DNA of 64,000 nt from an uncultured Lachnospiraceae bacterium (GCA_947626985.1 CANQUG010000007.1:1-64000); one strand, 5' to 3'. Positions 1-8,461 are shown, counted from the first letter of the stretch. A program made the numbers and translations. The notes: a model not told the origin generated them from the letters alone.

Positions 1-126
1 GAGCGGATCACCGGAATCGACTATGAGCCGTGGCACTTTCGCTATGTGGGAAAGGAACCCGCCCGGGAGATCATGAGCCGCGGAATTACCCTGGAAGAGT
101 ATCTGGAGGAACAGGAAGATTTTTGA
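1..126 (+). CDS. D-alanyl-D-alanine carboxypeptidase, VanY/M15B family (C-terminal 41 residues only)
   Basis: The window opens inside this gene in frame 1 and it stops at TGA 124-126. The visible tail has the M15B signature EPWHFRY (residues 10-16 of the fragment), where the His is a zinc ligand, and the usual ending with an alternating Glu-rich segment around LEEYLEE. Enzymes of this family trim the terminal D-Ala from peptidoglycan stem peptides outside the membrane. The N-terminal signal and the other zinc ligands lie upstream of the window. The family call rests on a short but characteristic motif. Confidence 0.75.
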   Translation, partial: ERITGIDYEPWHFRYVGKEPAREIMSRGITLEEYLEEQEDF

Positions 127-285
127 ACAGGAAGGTTTCTGAATCAGGAAAGTTTCTGACAGACAGTTTTCGGATGACAGGGGAGCTTTTTCATGATAGA
201 ATGGAAAAATAGCCTGAGAACAGGCCGGAATAAAATAAAAAAGACATGAAAATAAAAAGCTGTGGGGAAAGTGGGAGGATTGGTT

Positions 286-984
286 ATGAACCATGAAGAG
301 AACAGGATTTCCCTGAGTCCGATTACAGATGCCATTGAAACAGGGAATAATGAGAGGAATTCGTATCCGGATACAGAGGAAGAGGAACAGGGGAAGCCCA
401 GAGGCGCCGGGGATCCCCTTGAATGGGAAGAAGTCAGCACGGAGCATATTCTGCAGGATGAGTGGATCGATTTCCGGAGGTCGGCATACCGTCTTCCTGA
501 CGGAAGCGTGTTCGGGCCGTATTACAGCTACAGCCGCAGAGATTATGTGGTGATCGTGGCTTCTGACACGGAAGGCAATTATCTCTGCGTCCGCCAGTTC
601 CGACAGGGAATCAAAGAGGTAACTACGGAATTTCCGGCGGGTGGGATCGAGAGGACAGACGGCAGAGAATATGGCGGGAGGAATGATCTGTCCGCGGAGG
701 ACGCCCTTGAGGCGGCGAAACGGGAGCTCCTGGAGGAAACGGGATATGAAGCCGGCGAGTGGAAGCACCTGCTTACCGTACCGTCCAACGCTACCATATC
801 GGACAATTATGCCGTTCTCTTCGCTGCGCGCGGCTGTCGGAGAGTGTCCGGACAGTCTCTTGACGAAACGGAATTTTTACATGTGGTAAAATTCTCAGCA
901 GATGAAATCGAGAAGATGATCGCCGGGGGCGAGTTCCAGCAGGCCGTTCATATCATGGCGTGGCTGCTGGCCTTAAGGAGCTGA
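286..984 (+). CDS. NUDIX hydrolase, ADP-ribose pyrophosphatase-like
   Basis: Predicted cytoplasmic 232-residue hydrolase of nucleoside diphosphates linked to another moiety, most like ADP-sugar pyrophosphatases. The NUDIX box core is REL at about 146-148 followed by EE at 150-151 and GY; these acidic residues bind Mg. Upstream, FPAGG (116-120) is the usual strand before the box, but about a dozen residues rich in Gly, Arg and Asp are inserted between it and the helix, displacing the box glycine by one position. The first ~45 residues are acidic and not conserved in the family. I chose ATG 286 because GGGAGG sits 8 bases before it; a GTG at 262 is in frame but has no ribosome site. The exact substrate cannot be read from sequence. 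Confidence 0.85.
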   Translation: MNHEENRISLSPITDAIETGNNERNSYPDTEEEEQGKPRGAGDPLEWEEVSTEHILQDEWIDFRRSAYRLPDGSVFGPYYSYSRRDYVVIVASDTEGNYLCVRQFRQGIKEVTTEFPAGGIERTDGREYGGRNDLSAEDALEAAKRELLEETGYEAGEWKHLLTVPSNATISDNYAVLFAARGCRRVSGQSLDETEFLHVVKFSADEIEKMIAGGEFQQAVHIMAWLLALRS

Positions 985-1009
985 CGGACGGGGCGGCTGC
1001 TTTCATGAC

Positions 1010-1037
1010 GGTGCGGGTTGTTCTTACAGCCCGCACC
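1010..1037 (+). terminator. GC-rich hairpin between convergent genes
   Basis: Perfect 8-bp stem GGTGCGGG/CCCGCACC with a 12-nt loop, 25 bases after the NUDIX stop and 70 bases beyond the dapF stop on the opposite strand. The T tract after it is weak, so it may work as a shared or rho-assisted end signal. Confidence 0.4.
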
Positions 1038-1106
1038 TGATGATTATTGGAGTCTTTGCCCATGATTGCCGGACTGTACGGTTCGGCGCTGCCGGCGTAA
1101 TGAAGC

Positions 1107-1961
1107 TCATTCCCCCAGGAAAGCGAGATCGATTTCTCCGTCAAAGACGGTGGCGGCCGGGCCGGTCATGTAAACCAGGTTTTCCCCACGGTCCCAGAAA
1201 ATCTGCAGATCGCCGCCCAGAAGCTTTACGGTGACCGGTTCGCTGCCGTCGGCCAGATCATTGAGGACGGCGGCTACGGTTACGGCGCAGGCGCCGGTGC
1301 CGCAGGCGAGAGTTTCGCCGGAGCCCCGCTCCCATACCCGCATCTGGAGCGTGTGGCGGTCGATGACTTTGACAAATTCCGTGTTCACCCGGTTCGGGAA
1401 AGCGGGATGATTCTCAAAGGAGGGTCCCAGCTTTTCCAGATCCAGATGTTCGATCTCATCGAGGAAGGTAACCGCATGAGGATTTCCCATGGAGACCGCC
1501 GTTACCCGGTATTCTTTGCCGTTCACAGTGAGAGGCGCGTTGATCACCTGAGGAGTTTCCGCGATCATGGGGATCTCTTTGGCGGTGAGAATGGGCGCAC
1601 CCATGTTCACCTTCACCATGGAGACTTTTCCGTTTTCCACTGTGAGATCCAGATATTTGACGCCGCTTCCTGTGGCGATGCTGATGCTGGTTTTGTCAAC
1701 GATGCCGTGGTCGTAGGCGTATTTGGCCACGCAGCGGATGCCGTTGCCGCACATGGCGCCCCGGGAGCCGTCCAGATTGTACATTTCCATTTCGCAGTCG
1801 GCGATCTCTGAGGGCTTGATCAGGATCAGCCCGTCGCCGCCGATGCCGAAATGGCGGTCGGAGACAAATCTGGCTGCTGCGGCAGGGTCCTTCACCGTCT
1901 CCTCAAAGCAGTTTACGTAAATGTAATCATTTCCGATTCCATGCATTTTTGTAAATTTCAT
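1107..1961 (-). CDS. dapF: Diaminopimelate epimerase
   Basis: Converts LL- to meso-diaminopimelate in the cytoplasm, the last step before lysine formation and the source of the peptidoglycan cross-linking residue. It is 284 residues, normal for DapF. Both catalytic cysteines are present: Cys71 in MCGNGIRC and Cys220 in ACGTGACA, acting as the two-base pair across the substrate. The N terminus MKFTKMHGIGNDY is typical. The ATG at 1961 has an AAGGAGG ribosome site. It lies downstream of hydF on the same strand after a ~100-base gap. It agrees with the meso-DAP type MurE at 37.4 kb. Confidence 0.97.
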   Translation of the reverse strand: MKFTKMHGIGNDYIYVNCFEETVKDPAAAARFVSDRHFGIGGDGLILIKPSEIADCEMEMYNLDGSRGAMCGNGIRCVAKYAYDHGIVDKTSISIATGSGVKYLDLTVENGKVSMVKVNMGAPILTAKEIPMIAETPQVINAPLTVNGKEYRVTAVSMGNPHAVTFLDEIEHLDLEKLGPSFENHPAFPNRVNTEFVKVIDRHTLQMRVWERGSGETLACGTGACAVTVAAVLNDLADGSEPVTVKLLGGDLQIFWDRGENLVYMTGPAATVFDGEIDLAFLGE

Positions 1962-2069
1962 TCCGATACCTCCTTGTCAGATCCGCTTTATTCTGCAGAT
2001 GGCGGGAGACCGTCATCCTCAGATCGATCGTTTCTGTAATCTTTTATATCTCTTCGTCAGATCCACAGA

Positions 2070-2306
2070 TCAATCATCTCTGTAATCTTTATATACCCAT
2101 TTGTTGACAGCGCTGTAAAATGATTTTGAGATCAAATAATGCCATACGGATTGCTTCGCGCTTTGCGTTCCCACAATCCTGCCCGATATTCGTAATTTGC
2201 GGAGTTCCTGCCCCACTTCTTCCTCATATCGGGGGTCGTAAAGTCCCTCATTCACCAGCATGTAAATATACCATGGATTGGGACTTTTGACCTCGGCATC
2301 GTAACA
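2070..2306 (-). other. Open frame continuing in phase past the hydF stop codon (78 codons), unidentified
   Basis: Directly after the hydF TGA (2309-2307) the same reading frame stays open for 78 codons to a stop at 2070. The first in-frame ATG is at 2261, with no convincing ribosome site. The translated stretch is rich in aromatic and charged residues (for example VWHYLISKS and VNKWVYKDY). I do not recognise a family. It could be a small separate gene, a decayed remnant, or a chance open frame; HydF proteins normally end where this one stops. Confidence 0.25.
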
Positions 2307-3722
2307 TCAGTTTTCCAGAAGCCTTAGAATATCCGGGAAGGGTTTCAGGCTGCGTTTCAGGATTCCCGTCACCTGGGCGATGAGAATGCCGTAGTTGGTG
2401 AACGGAACATTCTGGTCTCGGCAGCAGGCGATGCGGTATTTCATTTCCCGCTCGTTGAGCATGCATCCGCCGCAGTGCACCACCAGCTTGTAGTCGGTGA
2501 CGTCGTCGGGAAATTCCGTGCCGGAGGTGAAGGCGAATTCCGGGTGCTTGCCGGTGTACTCGCGGATCCAGTTGGGAAGCTTGAAGGTGCCGATGTCGTC
2601 GCACTGGCGGTGGTGAGTGCAGCCCTCCGCGATAAGGATCCGGTCTCCGTCCTCGATTTTGTCCAGAGCCGCGACGCCCTCCACAGAGGTCTCCAGATCT
2701 CCCTTGTACCGGGCGAACAGGATGGAGAAGGAGGTGAGAGTGATGTCCTCCGGCGTATCCCTGGAAACCCGGGCGAAGGCCTGACTGTCCGTAATCACCA
2801 TTTTCGGACGGACGCCCTGGCCGAGGAGAAGGTCCAGTGTCCCCTTCAGCTCGGTGTCCCGCACTACCAGAGAGAGAGCTCCGCTCTCCAGCACGGCGCG
2901 GATGGTCTGCTGCTGGGGCAGGATCAGCCGGCCTTTGGGCGCGGCTTTGTCAATGGGCACCACCAGAATGACGATGTCCAGGGGACGGATCAGGTCGGCG
3001 ATAATGGGATATTTGTGAGAATCCGCGGGTTTCAGGGAAGCGATTTTGTCCTTCAGGGCGTAGATATTCGTCTGGTCGACGGCGCTGACCCAGATTTCCC
3101 TGCATTCCTCTTCCTTTTCGGAAGCTTCCGGTGCGGGGGAATCCATGATATCGCCGGAAGAGGCAGGGCCGTCAGCTGCCGGATTCGGCTCTGCAGAAGT
3201 ATTTTCGGTTTTTGCGCCGGTGGTATTTTCGGCTTTTGCGCTGCTGGGAGCCTTTTCCGGGTCAAACTGCGTCTGACGCAGGGATTCCGTGCCGATGGCG
3301 GCAAGAACGGGTCTCTGATCCTCCGGCATAAGGTCCAGTTTATTGTATACTACCAGATAGGGGATTCCTTTGGCACGGAAACGGCTGATGAGCGCTTCCT
3401 CCCCCTCTGTTTTTCCAAGAGTGCCGTCCACAATGAGAATGGCGATGTCTGTTTTGTTCAGTACCTGATAGCTTTTTTTTACGCGAAGATCTCCAAGGGG
3501 ACCTTCGTCGTCAATGCCCGGGGTGTCGATGACCATGACCGGGCCCAGTGGAAGGAGTTCCATGGTTTTGTAGACGGGGTCGGTGGTCGTCCCTTTGACC
3601 TCGGAGACAATAGCCAGGTTCTGTCCTGTTACTGCATTGATTACGCTGGATTTTCCGGCGTTTCGTTTGCCGAAAAAGCTGATATGTACCCGTTCGGATG
3701 CGGGCGTTTGATTCATACCCAT
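2307..3722 (-). CDS. hydF: [FeFe]-hydrogenase H-cluster maturation GTPase HydF
   Basis: Scaffold protein on which the 2Fe subcluster is completed before delivery to apo-hydrogenase; works with HydE and HydG, which are not in this window. The 471-residue product has an N-terminal GTPase domain: P-loop GKRNAGKS at 18-25, DTPG at 66-69, NKLD at 127-130. The C-terminal half carries the cluster-binding pattern CTHH followed by HCGGC. Between NKLD and the SAVDQ segment lies an insert of about 55 residues (roughly 152-206), rich in Ala, Pro, Glu, Ser and Thr. Start chosen at ATG 3722 because AAAGGAGG lies 10 bases upstream. A divergent promoter pair separates it from the amino-acid ABC operon. Confidence 0.95.
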   Translation of the reverse strand: MGMNQTPASERVHISFFGKRNAGKSSVINAVTGQNLAIVSEVKGTTTDPVYKTMELLPLGPVMVIDTPGIDDEGPLGDLRVKKSYQVLNKTDIAILIVDGTLGKTEGEEALISRFRAKGIPYLVVYNKLDLMPEDQRPVLAAIGTESLRQTQFDPEKAPSSAKAENTTGAKTENTSAEPNPAADGPASSGDIMDSPAPEASEKEEECREIWVSAVDQTNIYALKDKIASLKPADSHKYPIIADLIRPLDIVILVVPIDKAAPKGRLILPQQQTIRAVLESGALSLVVRDTELKGTLDLLLGQGVRPKMVITDSQAFARVSRDTPEDITLTSFSILFARYKGDLETSVEGVAALDKIEDGDRILIAEGCTHHRQCDDIGTFKLPNWIREYTGKHPEFAFTSGTEFPDDVTDYKLVVHCGGCMLNEREMKYRIACCRDQNVPFTNYGILIAQVTGILKRSLKPFPDILRLLEN

Positions 3723-3788
3723 AAAAACCAGACCTCCTTTTGCTGTTTTTATACTGTGGAACAAAGTCAGAGTATTTTCGTCCCTGAT

Positions 3789-3817
3789 ATTATAAAAAAT
3801 AAAGAGCGATTATTCAA
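3789..3817 (-). promoter_or_regulatory. Predicted sigma-A promoter of hydF
   Basis: On the reverse strand TTGAAT (3812-3817) and TATAAT (3789-3794) are separated by 17 bases, about 65 bases before the hydF start. Confidence 0.55.
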
Positions 3818-3825
3818 GTAAAGTC

Positions 3826-3853
3826 TTGAATTTTAAGAAAAACATGATAAAAT
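3826..3853 (+). promoter_or_regulatory. Predicted sigma-A promoter of the amino-acid ABC operon
   Basis: TTGAAT (3826-3831), 16-base spacer, TAAAAT (3848-3853). It is divergent from the hydF promoter with only 8 bases between the two -35 boxes, and leaves a leader of about 145 bases before the binding-protein gene. Confidence 0.5.
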
Positions 3854-4004
3854 TAAACCCATGGAACCGGAAGATGCATATAAATTCATGAATAATGGAT
3901 AAAAATACATATGTTTCCGGTTCTGGTTCTGCCGGCCCGCAGGATGGAGAACGTGCGGCGCCGGAGGGATCAGAAATCACTCATAAAAGAAGGAGGAAAA
4001 CATT

Positions 4005-4805
4005 ATGAAAAACAAAAAAAGCTGGCTGGCACTGACCGTGGCCGCAATGATGACGGTTTCCGCCGCGCTCCCTGTTTTTGCGGAGGGAACCATTGCAAGT
4101 ATCGATGACCTTCCCGGAAAGGTGATCGGCGTTCAGCTGGGAACCACCGGAGATATTTATGCGTCCGACTATGAGGGCGACGAAGAGGGTACCGTGGTAG
4201 AGCGTTACAACAAAGGAAACGATGCTGTGATGGCTCTGAAGCAGGGCAAGATCGACTGTGTGATCATCGACGAGCAGCCGGCCAAGGCTTTTGTGGAAAA
4301 GAATGACGATCTGGAGATCCTGGAGGAGGATTTCGCTCTGGAGGAGTACGCCATCGCCGTTTCCAAGGACAAACCGGAGCTTACCGAGAGCATCAACGCC
4401 GCTCTGAAGGAGCTGAAGGAAGACGGAACCATCGACACCATCATCAGCAATTACATCGGCGACGATACCAAGGGTCAGTTCCCCTATGAATCTCCCGAGG
4501 ATGTGGACCGTTCCAACGGCACTCTGATCATGGCCACCAACGCCGCTTTTGAGCCCTATGAATTTTATTCGCAGGAAGAGATCGTGGGAATCGACGCGGA
4601 TCTTGCTCAGGCGATCTGCGACAAGCTCGGCATGGAGCTGGAGATCGAGGATATGGAATTTGATTCCATCATCACCGCGGTGCAGAGCGGCAAAGCGGAC
4701 ATCGGCGTTGCAGGCATGACCGTGACAGAGGATCGTCTGAAAAATATTGATTTCACCGATACCTATACTACCGCGAAGCAGGTAATTATTGTTAAGAAGC
4801 AGTGA
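4005..4805 (+). CDS. Amino-acid ABC transporter substrate-binding protein with swapped lobe order (apparent circular permutation)
   Basis: Extracytoplasmic binding protein (SBP family 3) feeding the permease and ATPase that follow. Residues 1-26 are a signal peptide ending VFA-E, with no lipobox Cys. In ordinary family members the lobe with ATNAAFxPxEF and GMTxTxxR comes first and the lobe beginning DLKGKxxGVQLGTTG comes second. Here the order is reversed: residues 35-150 hold the usual second half (GVQLGTTGD at 42-50, DE at 89-90, the terminal KELKEDGT helix at 135-142), then a ~20-residue linker, then residues 173-265 hold the usual first half (ATNAAFEPYEF 177-187, GMTVTEDR 237-244). All expected ligand-contact motifs appear once each, so it is a complete but permuted fold rather than a fragment. 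Good AGGAGG ribosome site. Confident family call; specificity unknown. Confidence 0.9.
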   Translation: MKNKKSWLALTVAAMMTVSAALPVFAEGTIASIDDLPGKVIGVQLGTTGDIYASDYEGDEEGTVVERYNKGNDAVMALKQGKIDCVIIDEQPAKAFVEKNDDLEILEEDFALEEYAIAVSKDKPELTESINAALKELKEDGTIDTIISNYIGDDTKGQFPYESPEDVDRSNGTLIMATNAAFEPYEFYSQEEIVGIDADLAQAICDKLGMELEIEDMEFDSIITAVQSGKADIGVAGMTVTEDRLKNIDFTDTYTTAKQVIIVKKQ

Positions 4806-4846
4806 GAACATGAACAGCCTTCGTTATTTTGAATGAAGAGACAAAA

Positions 4847-4878
4847 ATGAGCACCGGTTTTTTAATTCCGGTGCTCAT
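4847..4878 (+). terminator. Hairpin after the binding-protein gene
   Basis: ATGAGCACCGG pairs perfectly with CCGGTGCTCAT (11 bp) around a T-rich 10-nt loop, about 40 bases after the stop. No clear T run follows, so it more likely caps the 3' end of an abundant binding-protein transcript or partly terminates than stops all transcription. Confidence 0.5.
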
Positions 4879-4886
4879 ATTTAAGG

Positions 4887-4927
4887 ATTCAGAATTTATA
4901 TTCAGAAATTCATATTCAGGAATTCAT
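4887..4927 (+). repeat. Three tandem 13-14 bp A/T-rich repeats
   Basis: Three consecutive copies resembling ATTCAGRAATTCAT at 4887, 4900 and 4914, between the two intercistronic hairpins of the amino-acid ABC operon. Confidence 0.5.
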
Positions 4928-4932
4928 ATTTA

Positions 4933-5059
4933 AGGAACTGGGGCAAAATAATTTCGGCCGCGGCAGCAGCTTCCGGGGCTGGGAAGCTGTTTGCCGACGG
5001 ATGGCCGGAAGAATCGGGCTGCCTTATTTCACAGCCGGAGTTATTTTGCCGCAGTTCCT
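4933..5059 (+). repeat. Long inverted repeat / structured intercistronic element (copy 1)
   Basis: Arms 4933-4951 and 5041-5059 match at 18 of 19 positions and would form a closing stem around 89 bases. Inside, AGCTTCC and GGAAGCT form a second stem, so the RNA would be branched. The arm core CTGSGGCAAAA / TTTTGCCGCAG recurs at 18231-18327, again between a binding-protein and a permease gene. There is no open frame. A role in differential expression of binding protein versus permease is an inference. Confidence 0.6.
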
Positions 5060-5097
5060 GAAAAACAGAAAATACGGTATCTGAAAGGGAGAGCAGC

Positions 5098-5787
5098 GTG
5101 TCTTTTAGTGAAAAGTTTTATCAGAATTTTATAGAAGATAACCGTTACATGTACCTGGTCAACGGTTTGAAAAACACCCTGATCATCACCGTCTTTGCTC
5201 TGCTTCTGGGCGTGCTTCTGGGATTCATCATTGCGGTGGTCCGCACAACGTATGATAAGACGGGGAAACTGAAAATTTTAAGTCTCATATGCAAGGTATA
5301 CCTGACGGTGATCCGCGGAACGCCGGTGATGGTGCAGCTCCTGATTATCTATTATGTAATCTTCGCGAGCTCCCGGATCGATAAGCTGGTGGTGACCTCC
5401 CTGGCCTTCGGTCTGAATTCGGCGGCTTATGTGGCTGAGATCATCCGATCGGGAATCATGTCCATCGACAACGGGCAGATGGAAGCGGGACGGAGCCTGG
5501 GTCTGAGTTACGCCATGACCATGCTCTATATCATATCGCCTCAGGCCTTTAAGAACATTCTGCCTGCGCTGGCCAACGAGTTTATCGTTCTTCTGAAGGA
5601 AACCTCCGTCAGCGGTTACATAGGAACCATGGATCTCACCAGGGGCGGCGATATCATCCGAAGCGTGACCTACGAGGCATTTCTGCCGCTGTTTGCGGTG
5701 GCTCTGATTTATCTTGTCATTGTGATGCTCCTGAGCGCCGCTGTGAGCAGACTGGAGAGGAGGCTGAGAAGCAATGAGCGCAGGTGA
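5098..5787 (+). CDS. Amino-acid ABC transporter permease (HisM/GlnP family)
   Basis: Inner-membrane permease of a polar amino-acid importer, 229 residues with about five membrane helices. The N-terminal region contains [16 protein letters not shown], the standard first helix of the HisM family, and the EAA loop that docks on the ATPase is seen as [22 protein letters not shown] about two thirds along. GTG 5098 is the start, with GGGAG seven bases before it. It overlaps the ATPase start by 14 bases, indicating translational coupling. A single permease gene implies a homodimeric channel. Confidence 0.93.
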   Translation: MSFSEKFYQNFIEDNRYMYLVNGLKNTLIITVFALLLGVLLGFIIAVVRTTYDKTGKLKILSLICKVYLTVIRGTPVMVQLLIIYYVIFASSRIDKLVVTSLAFGLNSAAYVAEIIRSGIMSIDNGQMEAGRSLGLSYAMTMLYIISPQAFKNILPALANEFIVLLKETSVSGYIGTMDLTRGGDIIRSVTYEAFLPLFAVALIYLVIVMLLSAAVSRLERRLRSNERR

Positions 5788-6514
5788 AGTGCTGATAAAG
5801 ATTGAGGATTTACATAAAAGCTTCGGTTCGCTGAACGTCCTGAACGGGATTTCCACCGAGATCCGGAAGGGCGAGGTGCTGGCCATCGTGGGGCCTTCCG
5901 GCTGCGGAAAATCCACCTTTCTCCGCTCCTTAAATCTGCTGGAGAAGCCGACCTCCGGAACCATCACCTTCGAGGGTGTGGATATTACGGATAAAAAGGT
6001 GAACGTGGATAAGATGCGGCAGAAGATCGGGATGGTTTTTCAGCAGTTTAATCTCTTTCCCCATATGACCATTCAGAAGAACATCATGCTGGCTCCTGTG
6101 AAGCTGAAGCTCATGTCTCAGAGCGAGGCGGCAAAGCGGGCGGAGGAGCTTCTGGTGAGGGTAGGGCTTCCGGACAAAGCCAATCAGTACCCGGATATGC
6201 TGTCCGGCGGTCAGAAGCAGAGGATTGCCATCGCCAGGGCGCTGGCCATGAATCCTGATGTGATGCTTTTCGACGAGCCCACTTCTGCGCTGGATCCGGA
6301 GATGGTGGGGGAGGTTCTGGAGCTGATGAAGGAGCTGGCTCATTCCGGAATGACTATGGTGGTGGTGACTCATGAGATGGGGTTTGCCAGAGAGGTGGCC
6401 AATCGCGTGATGTTCATCGATGAGGGCATTATCCAGGAAGAAAGCGCTCCTGCGGAATTTTTCACGAATCCGCGGAATAAGAGGCTGCGGGATTTTCTGT
6501 CGAAGGTGCTGTAG
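5774..6514 (+). CDS. Amino-acid ABC transporter ATP-binding protein (GlnQ family)
   Basis: Cytoplasmic ATPase powering the importer, 246 residues. Walker [11 protein letters not shown]-loop FQQFNLFPH, signature LSGGQKQR, Walker [13 protein letters not shown] and the switch VVTHEMGFA are all intact. The start overlaps the permease gene. It is last in the three-gene operon and is followed by a strong bidirectional hairpin. Confidence 0.96.
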   Translation: MSAGEVLIKIEDLHKSFGSLNVLNGISTEIRKGEVLAIVGPSGCGKSTFLRSLNLLEKPTSGTITFEGVDITDKKVNVDKMRQKIGMVFQQFNLFPHMTIQKNIMLAPVKLKLMSQSEAAKRAEELLVRVGLPDKANQYPDMLSGGQKQRIAIARALAMNPDVMLFDEPTSALDPEMVGEVLELMKELAHSGMTMVVVTHEMGFAREVANRVMFIDEGIIQEESAPAEFFTNPRNKRLRDFLSKVL

Positions 6515-6547
6515 GCGCGTTCCTGGCGGAAGAGCAGGAGGTAAAGG

Positions 6548-6583
6548 GAGGGGCTGCCGGCGAATGCCGATTTTCAGCCCCTC
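6548..6583 (+). terminator. Bidirectional terminator
   Basis: GAGGGGCTG pairs with CAGCCCCTC (9 bp), followed by TTTCT on the + strand. It lies between the ABC operon and the convergent AAA-ATPase gene and can serve both. The GGGGCTGCCGG opening is shared with the terminator at 24051. Confidence 0.7.
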
Positions 6584-6589
6584 TTTCTG

Positions 6590-8182
6590 TCATACAGTCG
6601 CTTCGATCAGTACTCTGTCGCCAAACTGCATCTTTCTCAGCCCGATGTTCTTTGTTTTGTTGAAATTGAAACTGAGCATATATCCTTTTTTCAGATGATA
6701 ATGCTCCAGATAGCCCAGGAGCTGCTCTTCTCCCCGTTCATTGTACGCGTTTCCGCGCCAGACCTTCATTTCGACGATATACTGTTCGCCCTGATAATCC
6801 ACGATCAGATCCGTCCGCTCCTGGTTTCTGGTACGCGATTCCACGTAATAATTTCCCGCGCCGTTAATGATGGGTTTTATATAAAGCATGAAGTACCGGC
6901 GCCCGTCCTCCTCCAGAAATTTTTCATCCCGTTCGCCGTAGATATCATCAAAATGTTCTGTAAATTTCTTCAGAACCATCTCCATATCCAGCTTCCCATT
7001 TTGGAAAAACTGATTCCTGCTGCGGGCAGCCAGGCGGTACATATCGCCGTTCTGAGACTCCGGCAGAGTAAGGAAATAGTTGTACAGTCTCGTTTCGAAA
7101 ATCCGGTTGGCAATCTGTACCGTTCCATGTTCGACCTTCACAAAACCAAACATCAGAAGCATATCCACGGCGGGATCATCCGCATTGTAGATGATGAACT
7201 GTCCCTGAAACATCATCGAACAGATCATTTCCTTTAATTCCGGATAGTCATTCAGCCGGCTGACAAGGGAATCGAAAAGACTGTTTTTTTCTGTCAGCAG
7301 CAGCTTCACGGCTTCCCGCACTCCTTCATCGGTCCATACCTGATTTTTTTCTGTAAACGGCCCCGTACCGGTCAGCTTTTCATCCATCAGTTTGCAGATC
7401 CGGGAAACAAGAAAAGGGTATCCTGACGTATAATCATAAAGCAGCCCGGCTACTTTTTCGATATCCATTCCGGTGTGATAATCAGCTTCGTACTGACGCA
7501 GCATACCGCCGATATCCCTGGCAGAAAAACTCATTTCCACGTCAAAATCAGCTGCGATATTCCAGGGACTGTTCTGTTTTCGTTCGTCTTTGGGACGAAG
7601 CTTTCTTCGAATATTACGTACATCATAAACGCCTGCCAGAATAACGGAATGAAATGCAGGAGCATCCGCCCGGCTGAGATAGCATGCGCGCAGCTGAGCA
7701 AGAAAATCAAGGAATACCTGATTATCTGCAGCAGCGTCGATCTCATCGATCAGCAGCACGATTGGCCGTTCTGAATGTTCACACCAGTCATAAAAGCAGT
7801 CAAAAATGTCGGCCAGCCTCACATCGCTGCCGCTTTTTTCTGCAAATCCTGCCAGATTGCTCCTGATGGTCTCCGAAACATCCGCCATTCGATGAATTTT
7901 CTTCAGGATTTCCCGTGCCAGGCCGTTCACAAACGCAGCCTCTCCGGAAAAATCAGAGGAGCTCATCCGCTGAAAGTCGAGATTTACGATAAGATATTTA
8001 TCCCGGAGATAACGGGTCAGTGCCTGTAAGATCGTCGTTTTTCCGTATTGGCGTGCTTTCTGAATCACAAAATACTGCCCGGCGTCGACCATTGCTTTTA
8101 TTGCTTCAAGTCTTGTCTGCAGATCAACCATATAGTGAATATCCGGCATACAGACACCATTCACGTTAAATATCTTTGCCAT
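6590..8182 (-). CDS. AAA-family ATPase with C-terminal PD-(D/E)XK nuclease-like domain
   Basis: 530 residues. The N-terminal part matches the AAA-ATPase-like family common in anaerobes: opening with a helix and YMVDLQTRLEAIKAMVD, then a P-loop written as RQYGKTT near residues 44-50, and a Walker B LLIDEIDAA around 143-151. The C-terminal ~100 residues resemble a PD-(D/E)XK fold: RTDLIVDYQGEQYIVEMKVW supplies the D and ExK residues. Families of this architecture occur in many copies in gut Bacteroidetes and Firmicutes, and their role is not established. It is a single transcription unit with its own promoter and a ribosome site GAGAGGAG. Some link to mobile or defence functions has been suggested from gene distribution, but nothing here shows it. 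Confidence 0.8.
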   Translation of the reverse strand: MAKIFNVNGVCMPDIHYMVDLQTRLEAIKAMVDAGQYFVIQKARQYGKTTILQALTRYLRDKYLIVNLDFQRMSSSDFSGEAAFVNGLAREILKKIHRMADVSETIRSNLAGFAEKSGSDVRLADIFDCFYDWCEHSERPIVLLIDEIDAAADNQVFLDFLAQLRACYLSRADAPAFHSVILAGVYDVRNIRRKLRPKDERKQNSPWNIAADFDVEMSFSARDIGGMLRQYEADYHTGMDIEKVAGLLYDYTSGYPFLVSRICKLMDEKLTGTGPFTEKNQVWTDEGVREAVKLLLTEKNSLFDSLVSRLNDYPELKEMICSMMFQGQFIIYNADDPAVDMLLMFGFVKVEHGTVQIANRIFETRLYNYFLTLPESQNGDMYRLAARSRNQFFQNGKLDMEMVLKKFTEHFDDIYGERDEKFLEEDGRRYFMLYIKPIINGAGNYYVESRTRNQERTDLIVDYQGEQYIVEMKVWRGNAYNERGEEQLLGYLEHYHLKKGYMLSFNFNKTKNIGLRKMQFGDRVLIEATV

Positions 8183-8218
8183 GTTGTTTATATGCTCCTC
8201 TCATTTTCTTTATTGTAA

Positions 8219-8247
8219 ATTATATCCTGCAGATTCGTTCCCGTCAA
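8219..8247 (-). promoter_or_regulatory. Predicted promoter of the AAA-ATPase gene
   Basis: Reverse-strand TTGACG (8242-8247), 17 bases, TATAAT (8219-8224), about 37 bases before the start codon. The rest of 8248-8411 is A/T-rich with no gene seen. Confidence 0.6.
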
Positions 8248-8400
8248 CGGGAGAATCTCCGGCAGTATGCAGAGGTTTTATCGATATTAATTGCCGCGTT
8301 GCAGAAAAGTTGGAGAAAAGTTATAGAAATCCGATAGAAAAATTATGGAAAGACAAAAAACGACAATAGAAAAATAATAGAAAGACAACTTTCTTTGAAA

Positions 8401-8461
8401 ATAAAAAAGAACCGTGAATTCCAGAATTTAAAGACGCTGGAATTTCACGGATTCTTTTTTT
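8401..8461 (-). terminator. Terminator of the CBS-domain gene (T runs on both sides)
   Basis: CCGTGAATTCCAG (8412-8424) pairs with CTGGAATTTCACGG (8437-8450) with one bulged base. On the reverse strand it is followed by a TTTTTT run (8404-8409), and a T run also follows on the + strand, so it can act in both directions. Confidence 0.7.

Noticed and set aside
3911..4108. 65-codon frame overlapping the binding-protein start
   Set aside because: It is out of frame with the strongly supported signal peptide at 4005 and has no ribosome site.
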